A stretch of DNA of 64,000 nucleotides. It comes from Acanthaster planci. Taxonomy: Eukaryota > Echinodermata > Asteroidea > Valvatida > Acanthasteridae. The notes beneath the pieces are model-generated. The model was not told where the DNA came from and made no database searches. It was given only the letters and a program-made list of their open reading frames with translations. The stretch lies in NCBI RefSeq assembly GCF_001949145.1, contig NW_019091618.1, positions 127,317 to 191,316 on the forward strand, in the 5' to 3' direction. Shown piece by piece: positions 13,001 through 24,757 of the stretch (position 1 is its first letter; every line of letters starts with the position of its first letter). A program made the position numbers and the translations under genes.

Positions 13001-15330
13001 TGTGAATTATATAGGCTATTTCGTGCATTGTACCGCAGCAGTGTCATAGATAGGACAAGTGACAATGACAACATGATCCCTGTCGACTATTTAGCATCCT
13101 TCTGGATTCATTGAAGCTCAGCTATCGCATGCCGGAGGTCGTGATTGCTGCCTGTAATCCCAGCAGAGACTTGATAGGAACGCTCACAATTCTAGACAAA
13201 GGTCAGATAGTCCAGTGCTTAACTACCTGCCAGAGCTGGCTTGAGGCAATGGACGGCTTAATTTACCGAGTTCGCCGAGTATCTCAACTTGCCAACTGCC
13301 TTGGTACTACCACCACTTCTATGGCCACTGTCTCTCAGAACTGTGTTATTAGTTTGGGGACGCGTCTTCTTTCCTCATAACGATTCTTCCTTCCTTACTT
13401 TATTATTCATTTCTTCTTTACCCTGGGGAGACTTGTCAGTGTCAAAGCACTGTTTTCCATAGGTGCTCAGCAATAACAATCATTAAAAATTCATTAATAT
13501 TAGTTACAAAATACTCGCCCAAAAAATTGAAAGTCCAATAATACACGTTAATTGTACATGCAGTATTTGATTCTATCACGAACCAGCGTAGGGCTTGCTT
13601 TGTTTTAAAAATGTACACTAATCTTGTTTATCTATCCCGGTTGTTTTCAGCTCGCATCAAATTGTTCTCATGTGAAATTTGAAGTTCAGTTTTTGCTCAG
13701 TTCCTGACCAAAATGTTTGCTTATTTACCATTAATTTGGGTCGCAAACATCAACTGTCGCCTTGCCATCTTAAGGTACTCCAACTCTAGTCTAGTAAAGG
13801 AAACTGGAGTAAATGAAAGTGAGGGGTATTAGCTGGAAAACCATTGTCGCTTCATTGTTGCGAAAAGTGGGAACAATTGACTTTGAACGGCACACTAGGC
13901 CTACACGTAATGATAATCATTGCTGGAGCGTTGCAGCGAATGCAATGCCCTCATAGCTGTGTCAGCAGATACTGAAGTTTGTTCAGCGGTATCATATTAA
14001 CTTCCGTCACCTCCTCGACCATTCTGTGCCTTTTGACTTATCAGATTCAGTGCTTTCTGAGTGAAACGACCCTCTGCCCCCGTAACAGGCACGATTACCT
14101 GTAATACATAAGTGTTACATTCAGAGAATTTGCCATTTAAACATGCTACTTATAAGTCGCTTTCCGATGCTAATTAATTATTTTGTAGGAATGTAAGATA
14201 ACATTCCGTCTGCTTTGTGCCCCTTTGAGCTAAGGTCATCAGGTCATCTGAGTTTCATTTTTTTAAATACTCATTGCATTCATCATGATTTAGTTGAGGC
14301 TACTCGTATGTACTTACAAAAAAAAACTGAAACAAAAACACGGAAAAGGGGCAAGTACAGACTGTCAGTAAACGTCCAACCTGCCATCAACGACCTGACA
14401 TCTCGCCCTTTTTGCTGTGTATGATTTACGTTGGATCAGTCGTACTGTCGGGTTAGCGGACTGTGAGATTGTCATCTGCGGTTTCGATCATAACTGCATG
14501 CTCTCAGCTGAGATCACTCAGCAATAAGTTTGATCCCTTCCGCTTTTGAGGTAGACAAAGTATAAATCTGTCGCATCTATATGTGGCGAACGATGCGTTC
14601 CCGATCACCGAACTAATTTCCGTATCACTGTAATCCTAAACACTTAACCTTTAGGTCTGTAATGCGTTGTGAGCCGAGTAGCACCTTGGGAACTTTTACA
14701 GTTGACTGCGTTCCTCATTTTATCCATACTCCATTTCGATATGCTGCCCGAATTCAATAGACATGATAGGTCACTGACGTTTTCGCCCCGTGGTTGCTTA
14801 GCAACACTTGCCTGCAATCCGCAAAAGGGGATGCTTCATGAAATAAAGCACGCATGAAATTTCAAGGAAATGACCGATGAGTGGTGAATTTATGGCTGAT
14901 GGACGTGGAAATCGTATACCTGATGGGTATTTTTACTAATCGATTATAGACAGCTGTCGGAACTTCACTTGTACACAAATAAGTCCACTATCTTGCAAAA
15001 TTTAAACATCGTGCGATGTCTCTGCTTTTGTATTATTTTTCATCAATAATGTAGATTAGATGTATTTTTCACATGCTATAAAAAGACCTAGAACATCTAG
15101 ATATTCACATAACATCTGTTTCATGTGTCTATCTTGCTTTTGGATTAACAACGACGTGTTGCAACACGTATGCCTTGGCGACATGCAAGTGAATGCCAAT
15201 TGTGAAATCATGCATGGTAGGCAGTATATTCTACAAAGATAATAACAAGATATTCGTACACGAGAGCCACCTGTATATACTAGTGCCAGAAGACAAACTT
15301 ATGACTGTACACTGGAAACAGTGGACGTTG
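10097..15330. other. Mostly non-coding 5.2-kb stretch
   Basis: No gene is recognised. An open frame at 13111-13380 begins with a splice-acceptor-like CAG at about 13121 but matches nothing I know and has a weak pyrimidine tract. The rest has no readable exon. Short TACATGTA words begin to appear from about 11140 onward. Confidence 0.45.
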
Positions 15331-15660
15331 TAGGTTCTGATCATGATGACAGTAGGTTCTGATCACGATGACAGTAGGTTCTGATCATGATGACAGTAGG
15401 TTCTGATCACGATGACAGTAGGTTCTGATCATGATGACAGTAGGTTCTGATCACGATGACAGTAGGTTCTGATCACGATGACAGTAGGTTCTGATCATGA
15501 TGACAGTAGGTTCTGATCATGATGACAGTAGGTTCTGATCATGATGACAGTAGGTTCTGATCATGATGACAGTAGGTTCTGATCATGATGACAGTAGGTT
15601 CTGATCACGATGACAGTAGGTTCTGATCATGATGACAGTAGGTTCTGATCATGATGACAA
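15331..15660 (+). repeat. Minisatellite, 15 units of 22 bp
   Basis: Fifteen head-to-tail copies of a 22-base unit (TAGGTTCTGATCATGATGAC plus AG) run without any change in length. The only recurrent variation is T or C in TCAYGATG: units 2, 4, 6, 7 and 13 carry C, creating a CpG, and the rest carry T. Each T-type unit contains the palindromes TGATCA and TCATGA. The array is 330 bp and ends where AG becomes AA. It is a likely length-polymorphic locus with no coding frame. Confidence 0.97.
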
Positions 15661-15831
15661 TTAGCTTTTGTCTTTATCATACTGTCAAGACAATATCTTG
15701 TCATGATATTGACAAAATTCCACTATTAATATATTGAGCTTTAAACTGTGGTGCCCATTGCCGCCTAGATTTAAACCAATTAACGATACATGAATAACCC
15801 CGACGACTTCGGTGGTCAACAAGTACAACAA

Positions 15832-15873
15832 GTAAAAAGTTTGTCCTGGTACTTACCGGGACAAACTTTTTAC
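15832..15873. repeat. 42-bp near-perfect inverted repeat (hairpin)
   Basis: Two 15-base arms (GTAAAAAGTTTGTCC and its complement) enclose a further 4-bp inner stem (GGTA/TACC) around two bases. Only one opposed pair (T opposite G) is imperfect. As RNA from the + strand that pair would be a U-G wobble, giving 20 continuous pairs. It sits 170 bases after the minisatellite. No function is assigned. Confidence 0.85.
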
Positions 15874-16120
15874 CAGTCGAGGTCATCGAGTCAGAGAGAG
15901 GTCAACAGTTAGATCCCTATCGGAGCATTTCCCCCACAAACTCTCGGAAAGCACTGAAAGCTTATGTCTTTGACGAGAGAATTCTTGTCGTTTACGAACA
16001 CTCGAACAAAACAAGATGCTTTGAGAGTCCCCGTGTGATGAAACCAAAGTGCGCATACAAAATTCAACTCCAACCAGCCAGTTCAATGGTGCTCTTTTCC
16101 TGTTTGAGAAAATTATGGGC

Positions 16121-16351
16121 TTATCTGGGGCGTTGACTGATCAGTTGCTGCAATGCATTCCGCATTGCATTACTTGCCGTCTCGGTTGTGTACTGTTGGA
16201 TCCATTTGTCGTGGGCTTTCAGCTCGCCTCTCGGATTTTGTGTTCGGCCGGCCATACCAAGAACTACAAGTTCTTGTGTGCAACATGGATGTTGGACTAC
16301 TGTCACTGTATTCGCAGAGAACGTGACTCCGCAAGTCGTTTGAAATTCCAA
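16121..16351 (-). CDS. Small open frame of unknown status
   Basis: The 76-codon frame on the minus strand ends at 16121 and has a second half with coding-like, helix-forming composition (around KAHDKWIQQYTTETASNAM). The opposite strand is also open across the same interval (16049-16357), which weakens the case. No splice sites, domain or homologue are recognised. It may be a fragment of an old repeat. Confidence 0.15.
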   Translation of the reverse strand: MEFQTTCGVTFSANTVTVVQHPCCTQELVVLGMAGRTQNPRGELKAHDKWIQQYTTETASNAMRNALQQLISQRPR

Positions 16352-16357
16352 TTATAA

Positions 16358-18123
16358 AAGGCAAATATTAAAACTGAAAGGTATTAGTGGCATACCCGGT
16401 GATGCCCCGTGCTGTGCATGCAGGTGGTTGCAACATTCCCAGAAAAATCACTGCGTGTCCCAGTTCCAGTTTGAAAACCGAAGAAAATTTAAAAATAAAA
16501 CAAATATAAAGTTAAAGGGGACGTGCAAGGATTGTAAATGCAGTCCTTCTGACTACGTCTTTGTAACCTTTTAACTTTATTTTCTATTTTTGCATTGTCA
16601 TCGTTTCTATCAACTTTTTTGTGCTTTGGGTTTATGGTTACAAATATATTTGCATATTTTCATAATTTGGTTGAAACCTTTATGCTGCAATTATTTTAGC
16701 ACTAGGATACGCTAGAACTTGAGGTACAGGTATTTTGCTTTCTCTCTTGTTGTGACTTTATAGGTTTATTGCTTGTTTCAATATTATGACAATAATATCG
16801 GTTTCAAGTTGTCACAGAATTCTTAGAACTCAAAATGCCCGAATTGATTATTGTTTGACCGTGCAATCTACGTTAAAGGAAAATTAACATCTAAACACAA
16901 AACTAAACTTAATAAGCAATACTTAGAGCCATACATGATTTAAATTGGATTGTGTCGCAAGAACTTTGTCATTTACTGATAAATTATTTGCAATCAACAT
17001 GTGTGTGCTAGGTGTAAATTCTCCAAACCATTTCCAAGTCATTCATTTAATAACAATCATTGAAAAGTAATAACAGAACACTTACGACTTTGAGCATACC
17101 CAGAACAAAAATGTCCTACTCTGAAGCTGTACCAATCGGACGTGGCGAATGACCAAGTGACTCAGTGTAGCCTTATACGATGTTTATTAAAGAGAGAAAA
17201 CCTACCAGAACTGAAATATAATATGGAATTTGGGTCAACTGTCTAGAGTCACCTGGGTCAGGACTCAGGTCCATAGAGGGCCATAAAGAGGGTCAAAGGG
17301 AGAGTTTATACTCGCAAATCGCATGTTGGTCCATGCATTTCAGTGCAAAGGGTTCTGACACGTATTTAAATTGAGTTAAGTTGACAAAACGTTTTAAATG
17401 GAATTATTAAACAAATGCAAGTAGTCTAACTTTACAATAACCGTTTTAATTGTGGATAACAATGATGAATAAACAACCCTGATTCTGAGCTTCACTAACA
17501 TGTTTTAAAGTAGATTCAATGAGTAAGTAAACACTGCAAATGCTCACGATTGCTAAGTCGTGGCTCTACGGTAATTTTCATCCCAATGCTGTATATTGGG
17601 CTACTAAAGTGGCTGTTTGGTAGCCTCTAATGTCCAATTACTGTTTTTAATCACAACAAATAGTATTGTAGAGCTTTCCATTGTTCAATTTACCCCACTG
17701 AGGCAGTCAAAGCCCTTTGAATTATGTGGTTCCGTACATTGATCTTAAAGTTTGGCCACCATTTTGAAAAATGGCTGCCACAGCTGTGAAGAGCAAAATC
17801 AGAGATGCCCCAATATCCAGATTTGTTTATATTGTTAGTCTATCTCCATGCCAGATTTGGTGCTTTTATCACAAAATGCACAATAGGTTCACTGTGCTGC
17901 CCCACTGCTATGCATGTTGGGGCCTAAAACAAGGATGGAGAGCCAAAGTGTGCTGTGTATAAACCAGATTGTAAAAACGGTGCAGTATGGGAAGTGTTTG
18001 CAGTGTTGGCTTCCTGTTGATTTTCTGTGATGGGTTGATCTTCAATGTATATACATGTATATAGGCCTATACATAGCCCTATCATAGGCGATGCGGTTTA
18101 GCATTCAGATGCTATGCAATGGG
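16358..18123. other. Non-coding, nothing recognised
   Basis: AT-rich intergenic DNA. An imperfect palindrome (ACCTGGGTCAGGACTCAGGT) is at about 17250. No exon or RNA gene was identified. Confidence 0.5.
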
Positions 18124-18397
18124 CCAATGGGCGTCGCAAATTTTTTTCCGGGGGCCAACCGCTTTTTTTCAGTTGAGGAATTTCCAGGGGATGAATAGGC
18201 CTACTTATCAGCTACAAACTGATAATTCATATAGTGGGAGGTGGTCAGTCAGATTTTTTTTTTTTGGGTCAAGTAATCTTCCATGTTTTCATCGCCTTCC
18301 ATTTTCCCCGATCTCTTTCGTTTTCCCTTTTCTCTTTTTTAATTTAGAATTTTTCGGGCGGAAAGCCCTTAACCCCCCCCCTCCGCGACGCCCATGG
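18124..18397. mobile_element. Small inverted-repeat element (MITE-like), 274 bp
   Basis: The left end CCAATGGGCGTCGC (18124-18137) is matched by the complementary right end GCGACGCCCATGG (18385-18397), with one extra A on the left. The interior has homopolymer runs of T, G and C and no coding frame. No convincing target-site duplication was found, so the exact ends are uncertain. Confidence 0.5.
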
Positions 18398-21300
18398 AAG
18401 CGATGAGTTAAGTATTAAACCTAAACCAAACTGATTAAAAGAAGTAAACATGCAAGAAAGATACAAACAAAAAGACAGACACACAAATAAGAAAAATGTA
18501 AGCGTGACTATTTTATTGGCAGCTCAAGTTCAGGAACAACAAAGACTGGTGGTTTTCCAAATACCAAACCTAAGCTCTATATCCGTCAGCGCCGTGGGGC
18601 TTTCAAAGACTATACTCTCCGCCGGCTTGACTCATTTTGAGCTCAGTGGACCTACTGAAAAAATAGTGATGGCAAGTATAAGGGGCCATTTGAAATTTTC
18701 GATGTTTTTAATTTCGATTTTTTTCGAAATAGTGAGTGGGTGGGTCAAGGTAAATTTAAGAAAATAGAAATTCACTTTAAAAAAGACAGAAAGAAATTGG
18801 GTTGACTTGCGTGAACTGCGCGCGCCGTAAGTGCGGTCTTTTCCAACGTCGCGATGTGTCCTTCCCAGTATACATGTATGCACAATATACGGTGTAAAAC
18901 TCCATTGGTGAAGGTGGGTTATCTGGGACCTGTTGGCTGCATCCAAATCTGTTGTACTATAGATTAGAAATACATGTACGTCGAGGAGCGCAGACAATCG
19001 TCTTTGCCGTAGCTGTGGTGGAAGCCCTTATTTTGAGCGTTATCCGAGCAATGCTAAAATGTACATAATGATAGGCCAAATCACGTAAAACCAAAGCACA
19101 AGCTACCGGGTACAGGTTCGTCACTACATGCATCTGTACTGTACAGCATAGGCAACATGGCATAATCTGACGGCGAACACATAGGCCTACGTGTCATCTA
19201 AAATTGTGTAATTTTTTCATGAATATTTGTGCAGGTGGAGGTAATCAAATATGAAATGGCCGTTATGGGTGCTACTGTGCAAAACTCTGCTGGATTTCAC
19301 GTAAACGTGAAGCAACCATATGCAAGTTGTGTGATGGAGTACATGTACATGGGGTGCCTGAGAAGTACATGTAATATATACGTGTACGGTACATATGCAC
19401 TATAAACTGGTTCCCCGCTAGAAATAGCAGTGACCCCCTCCCCTGGGACAAAGTGTAGTCCTTTCTTAATATTTATGCAAATTTTATTCACATCAACTGA
19501 AAACGAGGCTGTCGGTGACTCGTGTGTCTCGGTGGCTGTAAACGGAGGTTGTTGAAGTTGCACGCATGCACCGTTTGTGTCAAAGACTACAAACGGCTGG
19601 TTGTTGCCACGGTACGATTGGGCCGTTTTCGGGGCGTGCCGGGGCGGGACGTTAGTAAAGACTTTTTTGTCATTCAGCCGGTTGCCTTTAATGACTCGGC
19701 TATTTCTTTTCCAAGCTCAGAATTCTATAGATGCTAATTCGAAAATTACAGACGTTATTTCATTATGCTGGGCGCGATCATTCATGGAGGAAGGAACAGA
19801 CTGAATCAATCGAACTGCACAATAAACGGTGTACGGTGTAGTGCTAGTGATTGTGATTTTTTTTTTATACAAACACCGTAAATGCCGAAAGAAGTCGTTT
19901 CAAAGTCAAAATCTACCTTGAATAGTCGCCCCTCGTCTCGTTTGATCTGATCAATCCGCTTTTATCGCAGGATCTCGTTCTTTGGAAATCGATAAAAGCT
20001 AATTTCTGGTCTAATTTCTGATATTCGTTTGTGATTGTTACAATACGGCACTGATGCTTTGCTTTGTTCAGCAACTGCGCGGAGTCCCCTACAGCCTCGT
20101 TTTCAGTTCCGACACATAAAATTTGCATATATTAAGAACGGCCTATTCCAAACTCGAACAACCCGCAAACAAGAATCGATTAAAAAAATCGAAGTATTTT
20201 TGCGAATTAGTTGAGAAAATTAGATTGCTCTTCCTGTAGGCCCTATTTGTATTTTTTTCAGTTTGATGTACATGTATTTATGTCGAGGTCTCATTGCACG
20301 AGCTTTAAGCGTTACTGAAGTCCAATTTTCTGTTGGACCGTCGCCAGGTTCCCGGAGCAATGGCCAGTTGTCAAAGACGGTGCACTTCAGCTGATGCGCC
20401 GCTCGCGGAGGAATACAAAATATCACACGTCAATATTGCATGTTTTCATCTGGGATGTGATATCTGGGTGTGAAAATACTGTAAACGAGAGCGCTGTAAC
20501 AAAACAGATGTACATAATTAATGGGAGAACAGCCACGGATGCGAAAAAAGAGCTTTATATATGAAAGAAGAACATATATCATCAGGGAGTGCTGTAACTG
20601 CTTTCCTTAGAGGCCCCCAATTAAAATTAATCAGTAAAAAATACAATTATTATAAAAACCATGATACTAAAAAGCACAGCAAAATAATTTACTTACAGTG
20701 AAGTTACATAGAATATAAATACGGGAAAGAGTAAAACTTGTAAATAATTTATGCAGTTCCCTTCAGCCAGAAGAGAGACGACCAGATGTGACAATCGTCA
20801 GGCCCTTCGATTTAGAGATGATTTCAAACCTATTGGTTTTACTAGTATCGTCCACATTGACTGCAGAGTCAGGCTGATTCGTGGCCTCACATCGGAGGGT
20901 ATGGCTCGTAAATTACAGGGAGGTACCGCACCAGACGGCAATTAAAGATGGCTGCAAATTGAGGTCTGTGTATCAACCAGGACTGATCAGTCAATGTAAT
21001 GAAAATTTAAAAACCTGGCTCGATTGCATGCTTGTACAAGAGGAATTTTGTTGTACAAACTCATCCTGGAATTCAATGAATTTGAGGTGTTGCAACGGCC
21101 AGCCCTAAATTGCAGAATTACGTTAAGTATCTCGCCGGAAATCAAGCCCTTCTCAAGATCTGCCGATCTTGAGAAGGTGATTTCTGGAATACTTGATGGG
21201 TACACTTGTTTGTGGATCAGTCGACTCACTCTTTTCTTTTTGAAAGATCAAGCTGCATTCTGGACAAGGGTTTATGGAGATATCCATGGTACAGTTACAC

Positions 21301-22501
21301 CAAGAGGTGGGTCATATCCAGATCTAGCCGTGTTTCGACCATTTGGTTATGGCAAACTTCGAAGGATGAAATCCAATATGACACAGCTTCACACCGTCAT
21401 TGCTGGGCTGGATGGGGCATGGGTTCACAAGATGCTCTAATACATGTACCATGTCGTAACACCGTGTACTGGACATACAAGTCTCATGATGTCGACCTCT
21501 ATCAAATGGTAACATGATGAGCGAAGCACCAATAGTAGGCTATAGTATAGAATTCGGCATTGCAGTAATCTTGAAGTGCGACGACATTTAGATTTCTTTA
21601 ACAGGAATGGAAGGAAACCACACCAAAAATGGCCGTCGCACGTCAAAATTGAGCAGGAGGGATCCGTAAAATGTTCCAAAGGTCTGCTGTAGCACCAAAG
21701 AATCGGCACAAAACACACAAATGGATAATTATCAACTGGTACAAAAAAAATATAACACAAGATGGCTAAAACCTGAAGCGATGATAAAAATGGATTGAAG
21801 TATGTAAAACGCAGAGGGCCAAGGTAAAACTAGGGGGCAGCTGGTCAACAGCACCCTCTCAGATATTTGTAATCCAAATTGGGGGTGGGTCAAAACAATT
21901 TCCAAAAAAAATATCGAAATTTAAAGTGACATCGAGGATTTTGGATGGCCCTTAAAAACATTTGAAGTTTTGAGTCCTGGGTAAATAATTCTTCAGACTG
22001 AACAATAGAGGGCTCATTTTCTAATCCCGTCGGCGTGGCGCCTATGGTGGCACACTACTCGCTGCGTGCGCTGCTTGCACGTGTACATTCATGGATACGC
22101 GCGCACTTAAAAGTATGTGTACATATACTTTATATGTACTCGAGCGTTGCACGTTGGATTTCAAGCTGAACGAACATGTATCTTAGGCCTAATTCACACA
22201 TTTTCAAGACGGTAAAGTGATATTAATATTAACCTCAAACAGAAGCGGAGAAATAGGCCTACACATGTATTCTTTAGACAATGCTGACCAACGTAGTGAG
22301 CAACTTTCACAGGGCAGAGCCCGCGGCACTACCTTAACGATCAGATAGCCAGGGCCTTCATGTACATTGTAATTGTTTTCAATAACGTTATATGTTGGTG
22401 GGCTGCACATCTACCAAGTCGAGGATGAGACAAATGGAAGATCTTGTTAATGACAGGTGAGTAAGAAGGAACAGTGAGTTAGGCCTAACGTTACGTGGAA
22501 C
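18398..22501. other. Non-coding 4.1-kb stretch
   Basis: No gene is recognised. It holds a strong hairpin at 21135-21187 (listed separately) and several unassigned short open frames around 20750-21520. There are also weakly similar A/T-rich repeat scraps at about 18660-18770 and, inverted, at about 21880-21960. Confidence 0.45.
21135..21187. repeat. 53-bp hairpin, 13 bp perfect inner stem
   Basis: CCTTCTCAAGATC (21148-21160) and its exact complement (21165-21177) enclose a 4-base loop TGCC. After a 3-base left bulge the stem continues 10 more pairs (CCGGAAATCA against TGATTTCTGG) with one mismatch. This gives about 22 pairs in 53 bases. Either strand would fold into it as RNA. It is shorter than a usual animal pre-miRNA and no known miRNA seed is recognised. 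Confidence 0.85.
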
Positions 22502-22511
22502 AATTGCAGAT

Positions 22512-23433
22512 TAGCCCAGGTGGACTCCCCGAAAGTACTACTCCTTGGGAAGACAATGTCCAACCATGGAGGAAGGACACAGAAGGAGTTGTATTTCAGG
22601 CACTTCAAAGCGTCCAATGATGGTCGCCGCCGAGTCTGACGAATAATAGAAAACATTCCAAAAATGCCTTATTGCTGCCTGCATCTTAGCTGGACAAGTG
22701 GGGCCAGTAATACCCTGGCAACACTTGTAGTTTTTTGCTTGCAATTAAATACAAACTATCGATGTGACCAGGAAATAGAGAGAGAAAAAATCCTGATATT
22801 AGACCTACTTTTGCCATCATAAATAAACTTTTTAAATTTTGACACACTGTTTCATTATCCATGCAAAGTTTGTAATTCTAGTCTCCTCCATCCAAGATAC
22901 ATCAGTGTCAAAGACTTGGAACGAATTTGGCTAAGACTGGCCAACAAAATGTTCACTACTTCTGGAAAGCTTAGTTCATTAGCAACAAAATGCGCCATTT
23001 CATCATAAGGAGTGATCTTGAAATCTCATAAAATATGCCTTTGTACAAATGCCACAAAAAATGATTCAAACAAAACACAAAATCTTACAAACAGCTTTGC
23101 TATTTATTCCTAAAAAAGTCCAGAAGAAAGCATTCGATAAGGGCAACAACTGCACATGAACACTTCGAAGTATACAGCCTAATAAAAGCAACTGCGCAAA
23201 CACTACGTTTGATGATGTTGTCGGTTCATATCAAGCACCAACGATGGCATGAATATTCAACTTCCTATACCGCAGTACACAACGTTTTAGGGTGCAGATT
23301 ACCAACGAAAAATTGCGGCGACGATCATGGGGTACAAAGGGAGCTTGTGGTTGCAAAACAGCTGGTGGGTAGAAGGCTATGGACATACCGGGCATGCCTT
23401 CTGTGTCCTTCCTCCATGGTCCAACCTGGGCTA
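22512..23433. mobile_element. DNA transposon-like element, 922 bp, with 8-10 bp target duplication
   Basis: The right end (23397-23433) reads, on the complementary strand, TAGCCCAGGTTGGACCATGG followed by AGGAAGGACACAGAAGG. The left end has TAGCCCAGGTGGAC at 22512-22525, then about 35 inserted bases, then CATGGAGGAAGGACACAGAA from 22565. Flanking copies AATTGCAGAT (22502-22511) and AATTGCAGCT (23434-23443) look like a target-site duplication with one change. An 8-base duplication would suit hAT and a 9-10 base one would suit Mutator-like elements. No transposase is readable, so it is non-autonomous. A second diverged copy lies at about 34074-34890. Confidence 0.75.
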
Positions 23434-23500
23434 AATTGCAGCTCGGAATACTTAATCAGATGATCTAACTTGTAGTTGAAGCTTACGGGATCAAAATGCA

Positions 23501-24748
23501 GGTTTCAAGTCAACTCAGACCCAAACCAACCCAGACCCATGCCAGCTCTGACCCAAAGCTAACTCAGACCCTCACCAACTCGGACCCACGCCAACTTGGA
23601 CCCAATACCAACTCGGACCCATGATCAACTTGGACCACGACCAACTTGGACCCACGACCAACTAGGACCCATAACTGACTCGGAGCCACACCAACTCAGA
23701 CTCAACCCGAGTCAACTCGGAGCCAACCTGAGGAACGTGTAGTTTCTGCGTGATAAATCAGAGTGTTTTTAACTGTTAAATGACTCTTTTTGCCTCTATT
23801 TTATTCAACCTTTAATTATTTTATTCAAATTTACCAGAATCTTAAGTTTTAGATTTCATTTGTCCACATACATGTATCCTAATTCCAATTTCATTACTCC
23901 ATTCCCATGATTACCGGTATGGGTTACTGTGTAGGCCTTGTACAGTATTTGGGTGAAGGTTCACTGAATTATGAAATCGATAATTTGGCAGAACATCTTC
24001 TAACTGGTCAATGCTAATGCTGAGTTTTCCAAGATTTGTTCAGTGCTCACTATTTGAATACCGAACGGCCTGGCAATATTATTTAACACACATTGCCTCC
24101 CATAGCCCTAGCTAATGGATGTGGTTTGTCACTATACATTTAGTCTATGTATAGTGAAGGCACATGTACATGCAATAATTCGCAGAGCCACATCGTCCAC
24201 ATCTTTTCTTATGAAAAAATTTAATTTGCAATCTGACCTTACGGTTGGTACGGTATAAAATGCTTTATGAGACCATATTAAACGTTCTTAAATTGTGATA
24301 AATTAGTATCACTTACACCTGTACACTGCAACTTTTCAGTAGATATGCAAACCCCGGTTTTTAAAAATGGGAATGATTAGTTTTACATGTAAATGATGAT
24401 TCAATGTACTGCTTAAAGGAATTGAAGAGGGCAGAAATTGTCTTGGTTGCAAACCGAAACATCTATAGGAGCAAGAATATTTTTGGATCCATACCAAAAG
24501 CCTCGCTGCTAGGCTGTCTGGCTTTGTGCGTTTCATTTCAAAGTTGCAAAAATAGAATAAGGCTCAGTGGGTCCAAGTTGACTCGGGGTACATGTAGGTC
24601 CGAGTTGGCGTGCGTCAGAGTTGGTTATGGGTCTGAGTTGGTAGTGGGTCCGAGTTAGTATTGCGTCCGAGTTGGCGTGGGTCCGAGTTGGCTTCGGGTC
24701 TGAGTTGGCATGAGTCTGAGTTGGTTTGGGTCCGAGTTGACCTGATCC
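23501..24748. mobile_element. Foldback (TU/Rehavkus-like) element with minisatellite terminal repeats
   Basis: Two inverted terminal regions (about 23501-23735 and 24560-24748) are each built of 16-17 bp tandem units of the type CCAACTCGGACCCACGA, opposite in orientation at the two ends. The outermost units agree best (GTCAACTCRGACCCAAACC). The element is bounded by a perfect 9-base direct repeat CAAAATGCA at 23492-23500 and 24749-24757, a convincing target duplication. The unique interior (about 23736-24559) has no coding frame. Foldback TU elements with tandemly repeated inverted termini are described in sea urchins, and Rehavkus elements (MuDR group) have a 9-bp duplication. Assignment to one of these is inference. 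Confidence 0.8.
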
Positions 24749-24757
24749 CAAAATGCA

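Noticed and set aside
13111-13380. 89-codon open frame with an acceptor-like CAG, phase-compatible with the donor at 10096
   Set aside because: Weak pyrimidine tract, no convincing downstream donor and no recognised homology; phase agreement alone has a one-in-three chance.
15331-15660. CRISPR-like array
   Set aside because: Units are contiguous 22-mers with no unique spacers; it is an ordinary minisatellite in a eukaryotic genome.
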